A stretch of 64,000 nt of DNA from Aromatoleum evansii (GCF_012910805.1 NZ_WTVK01000013.1:1-64000), one strand, 5' to 3'. Counted from the stretch's first letter, positions 46,130 to 56,448 are shown. Notes: generated by a model from the letters alone, not told the origin. Program-made: numbers and translations.

Positions 46130-46644
46130 AACCTTTGCTGACCAACGCACTCGCACTGTCGCTCGCTGCCATCTCGCTCGCCACAAGCTCGCCGGCCTGG
46201 GCCGAAGACGCCCATCACCCGGACCAGGCCGCCGCCGCAACGACGCCCGCAGCGGCGCCCGCCCCGACACCGGAAAAGACGGTCCAGCGCATGCGCGACA
46301 ACGCCGCCACGATGCAGTCCCAGCTCGAGGCCCTGGCCGCAGCCAAAACCCCGGAGGAACGCCAGACGCTGCTCATGCAGCACATGCAGACCATGCGCGA
46401 GAACATGATGCTCGGCCAGCAGATGGCCGCAAGTGATGGCGCACCGATGGGCTGCCACATGATGGGTGGCAAAGGAATGATGGGAGGCATGGGCATGATG
46501 GGCGGGATGATGGGAGCGGATGCATACGGCGCGTCCCCCGACGCCATGGCCTGGCGTATGCACCAGATGGAACAGCGCATGAACATGATGCAGATGATGA
46601 TGGAGCGCATGGCCGCCCCGTCGGGCAAACGCCCCGCGAAGTGA
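46126..46644 (+). CDS. Met/His-rich periplasmic protein, probable copper-binding
   Basis: A 172-residue protein with a signal peptide ending PAWA near residue 25, a helical middle (PEKTVQRMRDNAATMQSQLEAL) and a methionine-rich C-terminal half containing GCHMMGGKGMMGGMGMMGG and MEQRMNMMQMMMERM. Methionine and histidine clusters of this kind bind Cu(I) in periplasmic copper proteins; the family is not otherwise recognised. AGGAGA precedes ATG 46126. It sits between the methyltransferase and the copper ATPase in one run of overlapping genes. Confidence 0.72.
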   Translation: MKPLLTNALALSLAAISLATSSPAWAEDAHHPDQAAAATTPAAAPAPTPEKTVQRMRDNAATMQSQLEALAAAKTPEERQTLLMQHMQTMRENMMLGQQMAASDGAPMGCHMMGGKGMMGGMGMMGGMMGADAYGASPDAMAWRMHQMEQRMNMMQMMMERMAAPSGKRPAK

Positions 46645-46681
46645 GCTCCCGCGCGCGCGCACCCACACGGAGAAACACGCG

Positions 46682-46840
46682 ATGCTCGAATCGCTGAAGG
46701 TACTGCTGCGCCGGCTGCGCGCGTGGATGGCGGAGAACGAGCGCGCGCACCGCGACGCGAAGCCCGACAGCTGCTGCAGTTCGCCGTCGGCGATCTACGC
46801 GGCACGCCGCCAGCGCGGCAAGGGGGACGAGCATGACTGA
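46682..46840 (+). CDS. Small Cys-Cys protein overlapping the copper ATPase start
   Basis: A 52-residue reading frame, [20 protein letters not shown] onward, with an amphipathic Arg-rich N-terminal helix, a central CCSSP motif at residues 31-35, and the tail [16 protein letters not shown] lies 8 nt before the ATG at 46682, the coding pattern is typical of the flanking genes, and the stop overlaps the next gene's ATG by 8 bases, which implies translational coupling. I do not recognise a named family. A role as a small metal chaperone or ATPase accessory protein is speculation based on the vicinal cysteines and position. Confidence 0.6.
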   Translation: MLESLKVLLRRLRAWMAENERAHRDAKPDSCCSSPSAIYAARRQRGKGDEHD

Positions 46841-49259
46841 GGACGGATCCATGCGAGCGCATGTCCATCACGACCATGAAAGTCACGGCGACGGACACCA
46901 TGAAGGACATGCCGCGCGCCACGAACACGCGCATGCCCACCCCTCACCCGCAGCACCGCAGGAATCGGCCGCCCTGACGGACCCCGTCTGCGGCATGAGC
47001 GTGAAGCCCGATTCGCCTCACCGCACCAGCTTCGACGGTCACGAGTACCGCTTCTGCAGCGCGAAGTGCCTCGCCAGGTTCAGAGCGGAGCCGCAGCGCT
47101 ATCTGCACCCTGCGGAGCAGGCCGCTCCCGCCCCGGAGCCGCCGACCGCCGCCGAATACACCTGCCCGATGCACCCCGAGATCCGCCAGCCCGGCCCCGG
47201 CACCTGCCCGAAGTGCGGCATGGCGCTGGAACCGGTGCTGCCCGAACTCGAGGGGGGCGAAAATCCGGAGCTGGCCGACTTCCGCCGACGCTTCTGGTGG
47301 CCCTTGCCGGCGACGATCCTCGTCACCCTGATCGCGATGTCGGGCGACATCCTGGATCCCCTGCTCGGTGGCGCGCGCCCCTGGGTCGAGTTGCTGCTCG
47401 CGACGCCAGTCGTGCTGTGGGGTGGCTGGCCCTTCTTCGTTCGCTGGGCGCAATCCATCGCGAACCGCAGCCCCAACATGTGGACGCTGATCGGCACCGG
47501 CGTGGCGGCGGCCTACGGCTACAGCGTCATCGCGACCATCGCACCGGGCGTCTTTCCCGATTCCTTCCGCATGGGCGGGCACGTCGCCGTCTACTTCGAG
47601 GCCGCCGCGGTGATCGTCTCGCTGACCCTGCTCGGCCAGGTACTGGAACTGCGTGCGCGATCGGAGACCGGTGCGGCGATCAAGGCGCTGCTCGGCCTCG
47701 CGCCCAAGACCGCACGGCGCATCAACGCCGACGGCAGCGAGGAGGACATTCCCCTGACCCACGTGCATCCGGGCGACCGCCTGCGCGTGCGCCCGGGCGA
47801 GAAGGTGCCGGTTGACGGCGTCGTGCTCGAAGGCATGAGCGCCGTGGACGAATCGATGCTCACCGGCGAGCCGATGCCGGTATCGAAGGCGGCCGGCGAC
47901 AAGCTGATCGGCGCGACGCTCAACACCAGCGGCGCCCTCGTGATGCAGGCGGAGAAGATCGGCTCGCAGACCGTGCTCGCGCAGATCGTGCAGATGGTCG
48001 CCCAGGCGCAGCGCTCGCGCGCGCCGATGCAGCGCCTGGCCGACCGCGTCGCGGGCTGGTTCGTCGTCGTGGTCGTCGCGATCGCTGCCCTCACCTTCCT
48101 CGGCTGGGGCCTCTTCGGCCCCTCACCCTCGTGGGCCTACGGCATCATCAACGCCGTCGCGGTGCTGATCATCGCCTGCCCGTGCGCGCTCGGGCTCGCG
48201 ACGCCGATGTCGGTGATGGTCGCAACCGGCAACGGCGCAACGCAGGGCGTGCTGTTCCGCGACGCCGCGGCGATCGAGAACCTGCGCCGCGTCGACACCC
48301 TGATCGTCGACAAGACCGGCACGCTCACCGAAGGACACCCCGCCTTCCACACCGCGATCGCCGCGCCCGGCTGGGAGGCGGACGCGGTGCTGCGCCTCGC
48401 CGCGAGCCTCGACCAGGGCAGCGAACATCCCCTCGCCCATGCGATCGTCGGCGAGGCTCGGCGCCGCGGGCTGGCGTTGTCGAAGCCGGAAGGATTCGAG
48501 TCCTCGTCCGGCATCGGCGTGCGCGGCACGGTCGACGGCCGCAAGCTCGTGCTCGGCAACACCGCGCTGATGGACGACGAAGGCATTGACTGGCACGCGC
48601 TCGCCGGTCAGGCCGAAGCGCTGCGCCTCGAAGGCGCGAGCGTGATGATGCTGGCCGTCGACGGCGTCGCCGTGGGCATCGTCGCGGTCGCCGACCCGGT
48701 CAAGGCGACGACGCCCGAGGCCCTTGCCGAGCTGCGCGCACACGGCATCGGCCGCATCGTCATGGCGACGGGCGACGGGCTGACGACCGCGCGCGCCGTC
48801 GGCACACGGCTGGGCATCGCGGAAGTGCTCGGCGAGGTCAAGCCGAAGGACAAGGACGAGTTGGTCGCCCGGCTGCAACGCGAGGGCCGCGTGGTCGCGA
48901 TGGCGGGAGACGGCATCAACGACGCGCCCGCCTTGGCCCGCGCCGACGTGGGCATCGCGATGGGCACCGGCACCGACGTCGCGATGTCGAGCGCTCAGCT
49001 CACGCTGGTCAAGGGCGACCTGCGCGGCATCGCCGCCGCACGCCGCATCTCGGTCGAGACGGTGCGCAACATGCACCAGAACCTCGCCTTCGCCTTCGTC
49101 TATAACGCGCTCGGCGTGCCGCTCGCGGCCGGCCTGCTGTACCCCTTCACCGGCCTGCTGCTGTCGCCGATGGTCGCCGCGCTGGCGATGAGCGCGAGCT
49201 CGGTGTCGGTGGTCACGAACGCGCTGCGGCTGCGCCGCACAACGCCCCCGGCCCGCTGA
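46833..49259 (+). CDS. copA: Copper-translocating P1B-type ATPase (CopA-like)
   Basis: Inner-membrane ATPase exporting Cu(I) (or Ag(I)). The 808 residues start with a His-rich segment ([19 protein letters not shown]), then a YHS-type domain ([10 protein letters not shown] ... [10 protein letters not shown]), a heavy-metal-binding domain ([22 protein letters not shown]) and the P1B core: eight membrane segments with the transport motif CPC (Cys449-Pro-Cys451), TGEPMPV, phosphorylation site DKTGT (Asp493), SEHPLAHAI and [10 protein letters not shown]. The CPC motif and the [33 protein letters not shown] helices support Cu(I). No HMA ferredoxin-like domain is present; the His-rich plus YHS plus CPMHP N-terminus replaces it. 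Confidence 0.92.
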   Translation: MTEDGSMRAHVHHDHESHGDGHHEGHAARHEHAHAHPSPAAPQESAALTDPVCGMSVKPDSPHRTSFDGHEYRFCSAKCLARFRAEPQRYLHPAEQAAPAPEPPTAAEYTCPMHPEIRQPGPGTCPKCGMALEPVLPELEGGENPELADFRRRFWWPLPATILVTLIAMSGDILDPLLGGARPWVELLLATPVVLWGGWPFFVRWAQSIANRSPNMWTLIGTGVAAAYGYSVIATIAPGVFPDSFRMGGHVAVYFEAAAVIVSLTLLGQVLELRARSETGAAIKALLGLAPKTARRINADGSEEDIPLTHVHPGDRLRVRPGEKVPVDGVVLEGMSAVDESMLTGEPMPVSKAAGDKLIGATLNTSGALVMQAEKIGSQTVLAQIVQMVAQAQRSRAPMQRLADRVAGWFVVVVVAIAALTFLGWGLFGPSPSWAYGIINAVAVLIIACPCALGLATPMSVMVATGNGATQGVLFRDAAAIENLRRVDTLIVDKTGTLTEGHPAFHTAIAAPGWEADAVLRLAASLDQGSEHPLAHAIVGEARRRGLALSKPEGFESSSGIGVRGTVDGRKLVLGNTALMDDEGIDWHALAGQAEALRLEGASVMMLAVDGVAVGIVAVADPVKATTPEALAELRAHGIGRIVMATGDGLTTARAVGTRLGIAEVLGEVKPKDKDELVARLQREGRVVAMAGDGINDAPALARADVGIAMGTGTDVAMSSAQLTLVKGDLRGIAAARRISVETVRNMHQNLAFAFVYNALGVPLAAGLLYPFTGLLLSPMVAALAMSASSVSVVTNALRLRRTTPPAR

Positions 49260-49272
49260 GCGCATTCCCCGT

Positions 49273-49518
49273 TCAGGACATTGCCGCCCGCACCCACTCC
49301 GCAACGGTCGCGGGCGTCGGAATGCGCCCCGACGACACAAGCTTTTCATTGATCACCAACCCGGGCGTCTTCAGGACGTCGTGGGCGATGATCTCGTTCA
49401 TGTCCGTGACCTTCGTGATCTCCGCCTGCACGCCCAGCGACGCGACCGCCTCGCGTGCGACCTCCTCGAGCTTGCGGCAGTTCGCGCAGCCGGGGCCGAG
49501 AACCTTGATGCTCACCAT
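49273..49518 (-). CDS. Thioredoxin-fold small protein with CxxC (redox-active disulfide type)
   Basis: An 81-residue thioredoxin-like protein of the redox-active disulfide protein 2 group: VSIKVLGPGCANCRKLEEVAREAV holds the Cys10-x-x-Cys13 pair and KTPGLVINEKLVSSGRIP the cis-proline loop. Genes of this type commonly follow DUF318 permeases, as here with only 2 bp between them. The start ATG 49518 has AAAGGAG upstream. It may keep a permease thiol reduced or pass a metalloid thiolate; the exact role is unknown. Confidence 0.82.
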   Translation of the reverse strand: MVSIKVLGPGCANCRKLEEVAREAVASLGVQAEITKVTDMNEIIAHDVLKTPGLVINEKLVSSGRIPTPATVAEWVRAAMS

Positions 49519-49520
49519 GA

Positions 49521-50990
49521 TCAGACTCCTTTCACGAGGGTGGATGCGGCGCGCCGGCCAGCGAAGGACAGCAGCACGGCCAGCACGCCGATGAAGGCGC
49601 CCAGCCACAGCGCGAGTCGCACCAACGACACGCCGTCGACCCAAGCGCCGTAGGTGAAGCCGGCCACGGCGCTGAACAGCGCCACCAGCCCGACATAGGT
49701 CGCCGTCTTGCGCCGGCCGATGATCGCCGAAATGATCAGGATGCTCTGCAGCGAGAGTTCAGGGTCGGACATCAGGTAGGCGAGCAGCGGCCCGCGGTGC
49801 ATGCCGAGGTCGAGGAACATCTTCGCGATGGGCACTTCGACCAGCGTCGGGAAGTACATGAACACCCCGAAGGCCACGCCGGCGAGGTTGCCGATCGCGG
49901 AATTGGTGCCCGCCAGCATCTCGATCCATTCGGGGCGGATCAGCACCCGGATCATGCCGACGATGAACACGCCGACCACGAGCAGCGGGAAGATCTGCTT
50001 CACGAAGCGCCACGACTCCCACAGCCAGTCGCGCAGCTCGTCCGGTGACAGGTGCGCGCGTGCGATCAGCCCCACCCCGGCCAGCGCGAGCGCGACGCCG
50101 AAGAACTTGCCAGTCAGCCCGATCCGCAGCCCTTCCGGCGCCGCCTGCACCGACAGCGCGGCGACGAGCAGCGTGAGGGCAATCGTCGCAAGGCTGGTCC
50201 ACGTCCATGCGTTCGCGCCGTCCTGGATGTTCTCGAGCCCGCGCCACGCACTGAATCCGATCACCGCGAGCAGCGCGATCAGCACCGCGCCCTGCAGCGA
50301 TACGCCCTCCTCGCCCTTCGTCGCGTCATAGGGCACGAGGCGATCGAGCACGCCCTGCCAAGCCTGCGCATCGGCGAGCGGCAGCTCGAAGTGCGCGTAG
50401 GTGCCGGTCAGCACACCGAGCTTCAGCGTGCCGGCCAGCAACAGCGCCACCCACACGAAGAGGAAGAACAGCGGCGCGCGGCCCATGCCCTCGCCCTGCG
50501 CCGCGAAGGGGCTGTCGGTGGCGAGATCGTGCGCGGCATCGTCGGCGCGGAAGATCAGCGCCATGATCAGGCCGATGCCGATGCCGAAGGTCAGCGACAG
50601 CAGGAAGCGCGCGGCGGCGAGATCCGGTCCGATGACGCCACCCGTATAGACCAGCGCCAGGATGTTCGCCGCCGGGGCGAAGAACAGGAAGGTGATCGCC
50701 GGCCCCAGCCCGGCCCCTTTCTTGTAGATGCCGGCGAAGAGCGGGACGATGGTGCACGAGCATACCGCCAGCAGCGACCCCGCCGCTGCCGCGGCCGGAT
50801 AGGACACTGCCTTGCTGGAGTTGCGTCCGAGGAAGCGCGTGACCGTTTCCTTGGGAATCAGTGCCGCCATCGCGCCGGCAATGAAGAAGGCCGGCAGCAG
50901 GCACAAGAGCACGTGCGCCGCGAGATACGCCGCGAGGTTTCCCAACCCGCCGTAGAACACCGGCAGGATCCACGATGAGACGGTTTCCAT
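49521..50990 (-). CDS. DUF318/ArsP-type permease (UPF0718)
   Basis: A 489-residue membrane protein with about ten hydrophobic segments. The family's CSCTIVPLFAGIYKKGAGLGPAITFLFFAPAANI signature (with the Cys-Ser-Cys near residue 79) is intact, as is the C-terminal VGVFIVGMIRVLI and FGVFMYFPTLVEVPIAKM. ArsP members export trivalent organoarsenicals and depend on such cysteines, but other members act on unknown substrates, so arsenic specificity is not shown. A polar loop of about 130 residues with extra hydrophobic segments makes it longer than typical ArsP. It is cotranscribed with the thioredoxin-like gene. Confidence 0.82.
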   Translation of the reverse strand: METVSSWILPVFYGGLGNLAAYLAAHVLLCLLPAFFIAGAMAALIPKETVTRFLGRNSSKAVSYPAAAAAGSLLAVCSCTIVPLFAGIYKKGAGLGPAITFLFFAPAANILALVYTGGVIGPDLAAARFLLSLTFGIGIGLIMALIFRADDAAHDLATDSPFAAQGEGMGRAPLFFLFVWVALLLAGTLKLGVLTGTYAHFELPLADAQAWQGVLDRLVPYDATKGEEGVSLQGAVLIALLAVIGFSAWRGLENIQDGANAWTWTSLATIALTLLVAALSVQAAPEGLRIGLTGKFFGVALALAGVGLIARAHLSPDELRDWLWESWRFVKQIFPLLVVGVFIVGMIRVLIRPEWIEMLAGTNSAIGNLAGVAFGVFMYFPTLVEVPIAKMFLDLGMHRGPLLAYLMSDPELSLQSILIISAIIGRRKTATYVGLVALFSAVAGFTYGAWVDGVSLVRLALWLGAFIGVLAVLLSFAGRRAASTLVKGV

Positions 50991-51221
50991 GGCATTGCTC
51001 CCCGACCCGACGACAGCGCCTCGCTCAAGACTCGCGCATCGGCGCTGCTCCCGTGATTGGCTTCCTGCGCCCTCACGCGTTCGCGCAGGTCACCCATCGA
51101 CGGATCGCCAACGGGTCCTATATCAGTTGTTGTTAATTATCCTCCCGAAACAGCGGCGGCGATGCCAAGCATCTGACAAATGCCGCACTGCGCTACGCCG
51201 ACGCGAGACACCGAGAGGATC

Positions 51222-52552
<1,331 letters not shown>

Positions 52553-52556
<4 letters not shown>

Positions 52557-54010
52557 GATGCGGACTCCATTTCGACGGCCAGCCCCAGCGGCAGATCGAC
52601 GGCAAACACCGTGAGACCCGGTTCGCTCTGCACCGAGATGTGGCCCCCGAGCTCGGTGACGATCTGGTAGGTGATCCACAAGCCGAGGCCGTGCCTGCCA
52701 TTGCTGTCCCCGACGAAAGGCTCGAAGAGATAGGCCAGGCGCGACTCCTCGATGTAGCGCCCATCATTTCGCACCACCATCGTCATGCCCTCCGCCGAGA
52801 GGCCGATGTCGCAGGCGACGGTGCCCCCCGCCTCGACCGCCTGCAGCGCGTTGAGCACGAGGTTGATCAGGACCTGCCGCACCAGCGTCGCGGGTAGCGG
52901 GATCTCGTCGGGCAGCTCGCAGTTCCATTCCAGCCGCGCGGACTTCTTCGCGGCCTCGGGCTTGAGCAGGATATGCACGTCCTCGATGTCCTGCGGTGCC
53001 AGCGGGTGGCTGGGTGCCTTGGCCTCGACCAGCAGCGCCGACACCGTATCGCGGATTTGCAGCAGTCCGCGTTCGAGCAGCGACATCGTGCGCGCGGCCA
53101 GTTCGGGATCGCTCGCGCCGTGCTTGCGGTAGGTGCCGATCGCGTTGAGCATGCCGCCGAGCGGATTGTTGATCTCGTGCGCGATGCCGCCGGTGAGCCG
53201 GCCGATCGCCGCGAGCCGCTCGGAGAACAGCATCTCGCGCTCCAGCCCCTCCTTCTCGCGCAGTTCGTCGAACATGCGCTCCACGGCGCGCCCGACCTGT
53301 CCCAGCTCGTCCTTGGAGTCCTCGAACTGCAGCGCTCCGGGCGGAGGAATCGTCGCGCCGACCTTGCCAATGCAATCGGCCAGATGCACCAGCGGCTCCG
53401 CCATGCGCCGTCCCCAGAACCACGACACCGGCAGGATCAGCAGCAGCACGAAAAGCGTCACCAGCGTCGCACTCAGCCACATGCCGGCAAAGCGCGACTG
53501 CATGAAGGTGTTGGTGTGCTCGAGGATCATGTGGCCCAGGCGCACCCCGTCCGCGTCGATCGGCGTGATGACGTACAGCTTGTCGCCGATCTCCACACTG
53601 TGCGACTCCGCCCCGGACAAGGTGTCGATCAGGCTCGCAATCTCGCGCGCTGCCTCGCCCCGCTCGTGCAGCGGCGCGAGGATGGGGTAGCGGGCCGGAT
53701 CCGTCGACACATAGATACGCAGGCGCGGGTCCACAAGGGTGATCGCGCTCGCCTGCTCACCTCCGCCCGGGGAGGTCGCCGCACGAACGATCTCGAAGGC
53801 ACGCCACAGGTCGTCGTGCAGCATCGGCGTAACGAGCGTCTGGCTCAACACCGCGGACCAGCGCGCCGAACCGTCGAGCATGTCCCTGCGCAGATCGCGG
53901 TACTCGCGCAGCAGCAGGGAAGCCGTGAGCACCGTCGCGGTCACGAACACCAGCACCGTTGCGCGCAACGGAATCTTGTAGCGGAAGCTGATGTCGCGAA
54001 ATTGAAGCAA
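52553..54010 (-). CDS. arxS: Sensor histidine kinase (ArxS-like)
   Basis: Membrane histidine kinase of 485 residues: TM1 about 15-37, a periplasmic domain of about 140 residues, TM2 about 177-199, HAMP linker, HisKA with phospho-acceptor His278 in GGIAHEINNPLGG, and an HATPase domain ending with the GLGLWITYQIVTELGGHISV box. The start is an unusual TTG at 54010, supported by AGGAGG 4 nt upstream and by the 8-bp distance to the preceding stop; no ATG gives a complete TM1. It probably reads the ligand state of the PhnD-like lipoprotein encoded just upstream and phosphorylates the NtrC-type regulator. Confidence 0.88.
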
Positions 54011-54018
54011 GCGTCCTC

Positions 54019-54882
54019 CTAGGCCCCGGGCTGGCCGATGGCGCGCAACATGCGCTCGATGTCGGCATACAACGCAGGGGTGCCGAGGGCGAAGCGATCG
54101 AGATTGAGCTGGCGCAGGAAGCCCGCTCCGGCAGCGTCGTCGTGCATCGCAAGAAGGATCTCCTGCATCCGCTTGAACAGCGCAGGCGATGCCGCGGGCC
54201 CGGCGACGAAGGGCGGAAAACCGAACGGCGGCGAGCGGTCGGCTACGCGCGTACGGCCGGTCAGCTCCGGGTGCGTCCGCGCGAGCGTGTCCCAGACGTA
54301 GCCGTCGACCGCCCCGCCGTGCGCGACCTCGAGCGCCACCGCCTCGACCACCTTCTTGTGCGAGTAGGTGAAGAAGCTGCGGCGGAAGAAGTTGGCCGGC
54401 GACGTGTTCGCGCGACTCAGCTGGTAACTGGGATAGAGGTAGCCGGAGTTCGAATCCGGGTCGGAGAACGCGAAAACGCGGTCACGCAGCTCGGTGATCG
54501 TCGACGTCGCGGTGTCCTTCGCAGGCACGATCAGATAGGAGCGGTACAGCGGTCGGCCCTGATGCAGAGGCACCGCCAGCAGCCGCATCCAGCGCTGCTC
54601 GCGCACGTAGGGGTATCCGCACAGCCACGCGAAGTGCAGTTTGTCCTGGCGCATGAGCTCGACGATCTCGCGGTAACTACCGCGCTGGATGAATTCGACC
54701 GGGCGCCCCAAGGCCTGCGCCAGGTAATCGCGCCAGGCGCCCAGAAACCCGACCTGGTCGTCGAGGAACACCGGGGTCATGCCGATGCGCACGGGGTCTG
54801 CACCCGCCTCGGCCATCGCCCGCCGCGCGCAGCCGGCAAGTGCAAACCCGCACAACCCGATCAAGGCCTGTCGCCGGTTCAT
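54019..54882 (-). CDS. arxX: PhnD-like periplasmic sensor lipoprotein (ArxX/AioX-like)
   Basis: A 287-residue periplasmic-binding-protein fold of the phosphate/phosphonate (PhnD) type: VRIGMTPVFLDDQVGFLGAWRDYLAQALGRPVEF at the start, FAFSDPDSNSGYLYPSYQL in the middle. The leader MNRRQALIGLCGFALAGC has a lipobox (LAGC), so it is probably a lipoprotein. The mature part contains a single cysteine, Cys88, in FAWLCGYPY; AioX arsenite sensors also rely on one cysteine. No ABC permease or ATPase genes accompany it, so it is a sensor rather than an uptake protein. An alternative start lies 12 bases upstream. Confidence 0.82.
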   Translation of the reverse strand: MNRRQALIGLCGFALAGCARRAMAEAGADPVRIGMTPVFLDDQVGFLGAWRDYLAQALGRPVEFIQRGSYREIVELMRQDKLHFAWLCGYPYVREQRWMRLLAVPLHQGRPLYRSYLIVPAKDTATSTITELRDRVFAFSDPDSNSGYLYPSYQLSRANTSPANFFRRSFFTYSHKKVVEAVALEVAHGGAVDGYVWDTLARTHPELTGRTRVADRSPPFGFPPFVAGPAASPALFKRMQEILLAMHDDAAGAGFLRQLNLDRFALGTPALYADIERMLRAIGQPGA

Positions 54883-55037
54883 CGCCCGCCCCATCGCCCA
54901 CGCGGTTCCGAGCTCAGCATCCCTCCCCCCTCCCTTCCGCTTGCCGTTCTCACGCGAAAGAACGGGCACTCATGCAAAGGCAAGATCTGCGCCGAAGAGC
55001 GGGGCTGGCGGCCTCCGCGCCTCGCGCCGGCATCCCC

Positions 55038-55053
55038 GTTACCGGATCGTAAC
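55038..55053. promoter_or_regulatory. Palindrome GTTAC-N6-GTAAC, candidate ArxR enhancer site 1
   Basis: GTTACCGGATCGTAAC in the divergent arxX/arxB' spacer, 108 bp upstream of the sigma54 promoter. An equivalent palindrome starts 43 bp downstream, about four helical turns, so both would face the same side of the DNA, as NtrC-type upstream activating sequences do. Confidence 0.65.
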
Positions 55054-55080
55054 AAAACCCTGATCGTGACTGGAGTTTAG

Positions 55081-55096
55081 GTTACCGATCCGTAAC
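55081..55096. promoter_or_regulatory. Palindrome GTTAC-N6-GTAAC, candidate ArxR enhancer site 2
   Basis: GTTACCGATCCGTAAC, same 5-bp arms and 6-bp spacer as site 1, 64 bp upstream of the sigma54 promoter. Confidence 0.65.
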
Positions 55097-55160
55097 GCGC
55101 GACCCCCGCTGCACGGTCTTCAAAGACATATCCCCTTATTTTTCCGACACTTGAAGTGGA

Positions 55161-55175
55161 TGGCCCGTCTCTTGC
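55161..55175 (+). promoter_or_regulatory. Sigma54 (-24/-12) promoter of the arx operon
   Basis: TGGCCCGTCTCTTGC matches the sigma54 consensus TGGCACG-N4-TTGC with the invariant GG and GC at correct spacing. It lies 31 bp before the arxB' start, and the adjacent divergent regulator is a sigma54 activator with an intact GAFTGA loop. Confidence 0.85.
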
Positions 55176-55206
55176 GGGACACGCTCGACCGTTCCGGAAG
55201 CCGAGT

Positions 55207-56448
55207 ATGAATCACGATCCGCACCGTCCCGCCGCCAACACCGCATCCCTCTCCGGGGAAGACGCTTATCGGCGCCTGCACGCACTCGGGCTGGTCGGGC
55301 TGCGTCGCGACATGTGCATCGCCGCAAGCCGGCCAGCGGGCCTGTGCGAGCTCTGCAAGATCGCCTGCCCCCATGCCTGCCTCGAGATCAGCGAGAGCGG
55401 CCCGACGCTGGAGCCGACCGCGTGCAGCGCCTGCGGCATGTGCGCAGCCGCGTGTCCGACGGGGGCTCTCGCGGTGGACGGCGTGACGCTGCCGACGCAC
55501 GTCCCCGCACAGGGGCTGGTATTGGCCTGCGAACGTAGCCGCGCGGCGACCGATGCGCCCGTCCTCCGTCTGGCCTGCCTCGGGGCCCTCGCCGTCAACG
55601 ACTGGCTGCGCCTGACGATAGCCGCCGGCGATGCGCCGATCCGCGTGGCGGACGACGGCGCCTGCGCGGGCTGCAGTAATGCGCCCTCGCACGAGGCGCC
55701 CTGGCGCAGCACTCTGGAAATTGCGCGACGCGCCCTGTCCGAAGCAGGAATGCCGCCGAATCGCCTACCCGTGGCCATGACGCCCGACGCGTTACCGAAC
55801 AGTAACCGCTCCAACACCGCGATTGCCGAGTTGCCCATCGAAGGTCGCCGTCGCTTTTTTGCCGGGCTCTCGCGTTCGCTCGCCTCGGCGATCAGCCAGG
55901 CCGCAACGGGCGAGCGCGTGTCGAGTTCCGCCGCCGGTGCGCAAGCACGCCGCCACGCCAGCGTCGCCGCACATCGCGGCGCCGAGACCCGCGTGCTGCT
56001 GCAGCACATCGCAAGCAGCAGTGGCCAGCCCCATCCCCGGTCGGTCCTGCTACCCGCGCTCATGGCGAGCGACGCCTGCCGTGCACATGGCGCCTGTTCG
56101 CGCGCATGCCCGACCAGAGCCCTGCACCTCGAAACCGGACATGACGATGGCCAGGCGCGCCTGCAGTTCGACGCATGGCTGTGCGTCGATTGCGGCGCCT
56201 GCGCGCGGATCTGCCCGTCCCATGCGCTCGATCACCAACCACGCGCCTGGCGTCCCTTTGCGGATGTGCCGGTCGTGCTCGCGACGATCAGGCAAAGCGA
56301 GTGCGAGCGCTGCGGCGCGCTGTTCGACGCGCACGAAGACGAAGCGCTGTGCGAGCGCTGCCGCAAGACGGAGAACCTCGCACGCGCGGGTTTTGCCCTG
56401 TTCAGCCGCCAACACCGAGACACGCCGGCAGTTCCCGAGGGCCCTTAG
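55207..56448 (+). CDS. Polyferredoxin-like iron-sulfur protein (ArxB'-like)
   Basis: A 413-residue protein with four ferredoxin-type cysteine groups: two near the N-terminus (CELCKIACPHAC at 47-58 and CSACGMCAAACP at 73-84) and two past residue 280 (CRAHGACSRACP and CVDCGACARICP), then a CxxC...CxxC zinc-like pair (CERCG ... CERCRK). No signal peptide or Tat leader is seen, so it may act on the cytoplasmic side or in regulation/assembly. arx clusters start with an extra ferredoxin gene (arxB' or arxB2) in this position. The ATG at 55207 is the first good start after the sigma54 promoter. Role in electron transfer is inferred. Confidence 0.75.
   Translation: MNHDPHRPAANTASLSGEDAYRRLHALGLVGLRRDMCIAASRPAGLCELCKIACPHACLEISESGPTLEPTACSACGMCAAACPTGALAVDGVTLPTHVPAQGLVLACERSRAATDAPVLRLACLGALAVNDWLRLTIAAGDAPIRVADDGACAGCSNAPSHEAPWRSTLEIARRALSEAGMPPNRLPVAMTPDALPNSNRSNTAIAELPIEGRRRFFAGLSRSLASAISQAATGERVSSSAAGAQARRHASVAAHRGAETRVLLQHIASSSGQPHPRSVLLPALMASDACRAHGACSRACPTRALHLETGHDDGQARLQFDAWLCVDCGACARICPSHALDHQPRAWRPFADVPVVLATIRQSECERCGALFDAHEDEALCERCRKTENLARAGFALFSRQHRDTPAVPEGP
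55791..55806. promoter_or_regulatory. Third GTTAC-N6-GTAAC palindrome, inside arxB'
   Basis: GTTACCGAACAGTAAC has the same arms and spacer as the two upstream sites but lies within the arxB' coding sequence. It may be a downstream regulator site or chance. Confidence 0.45.
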
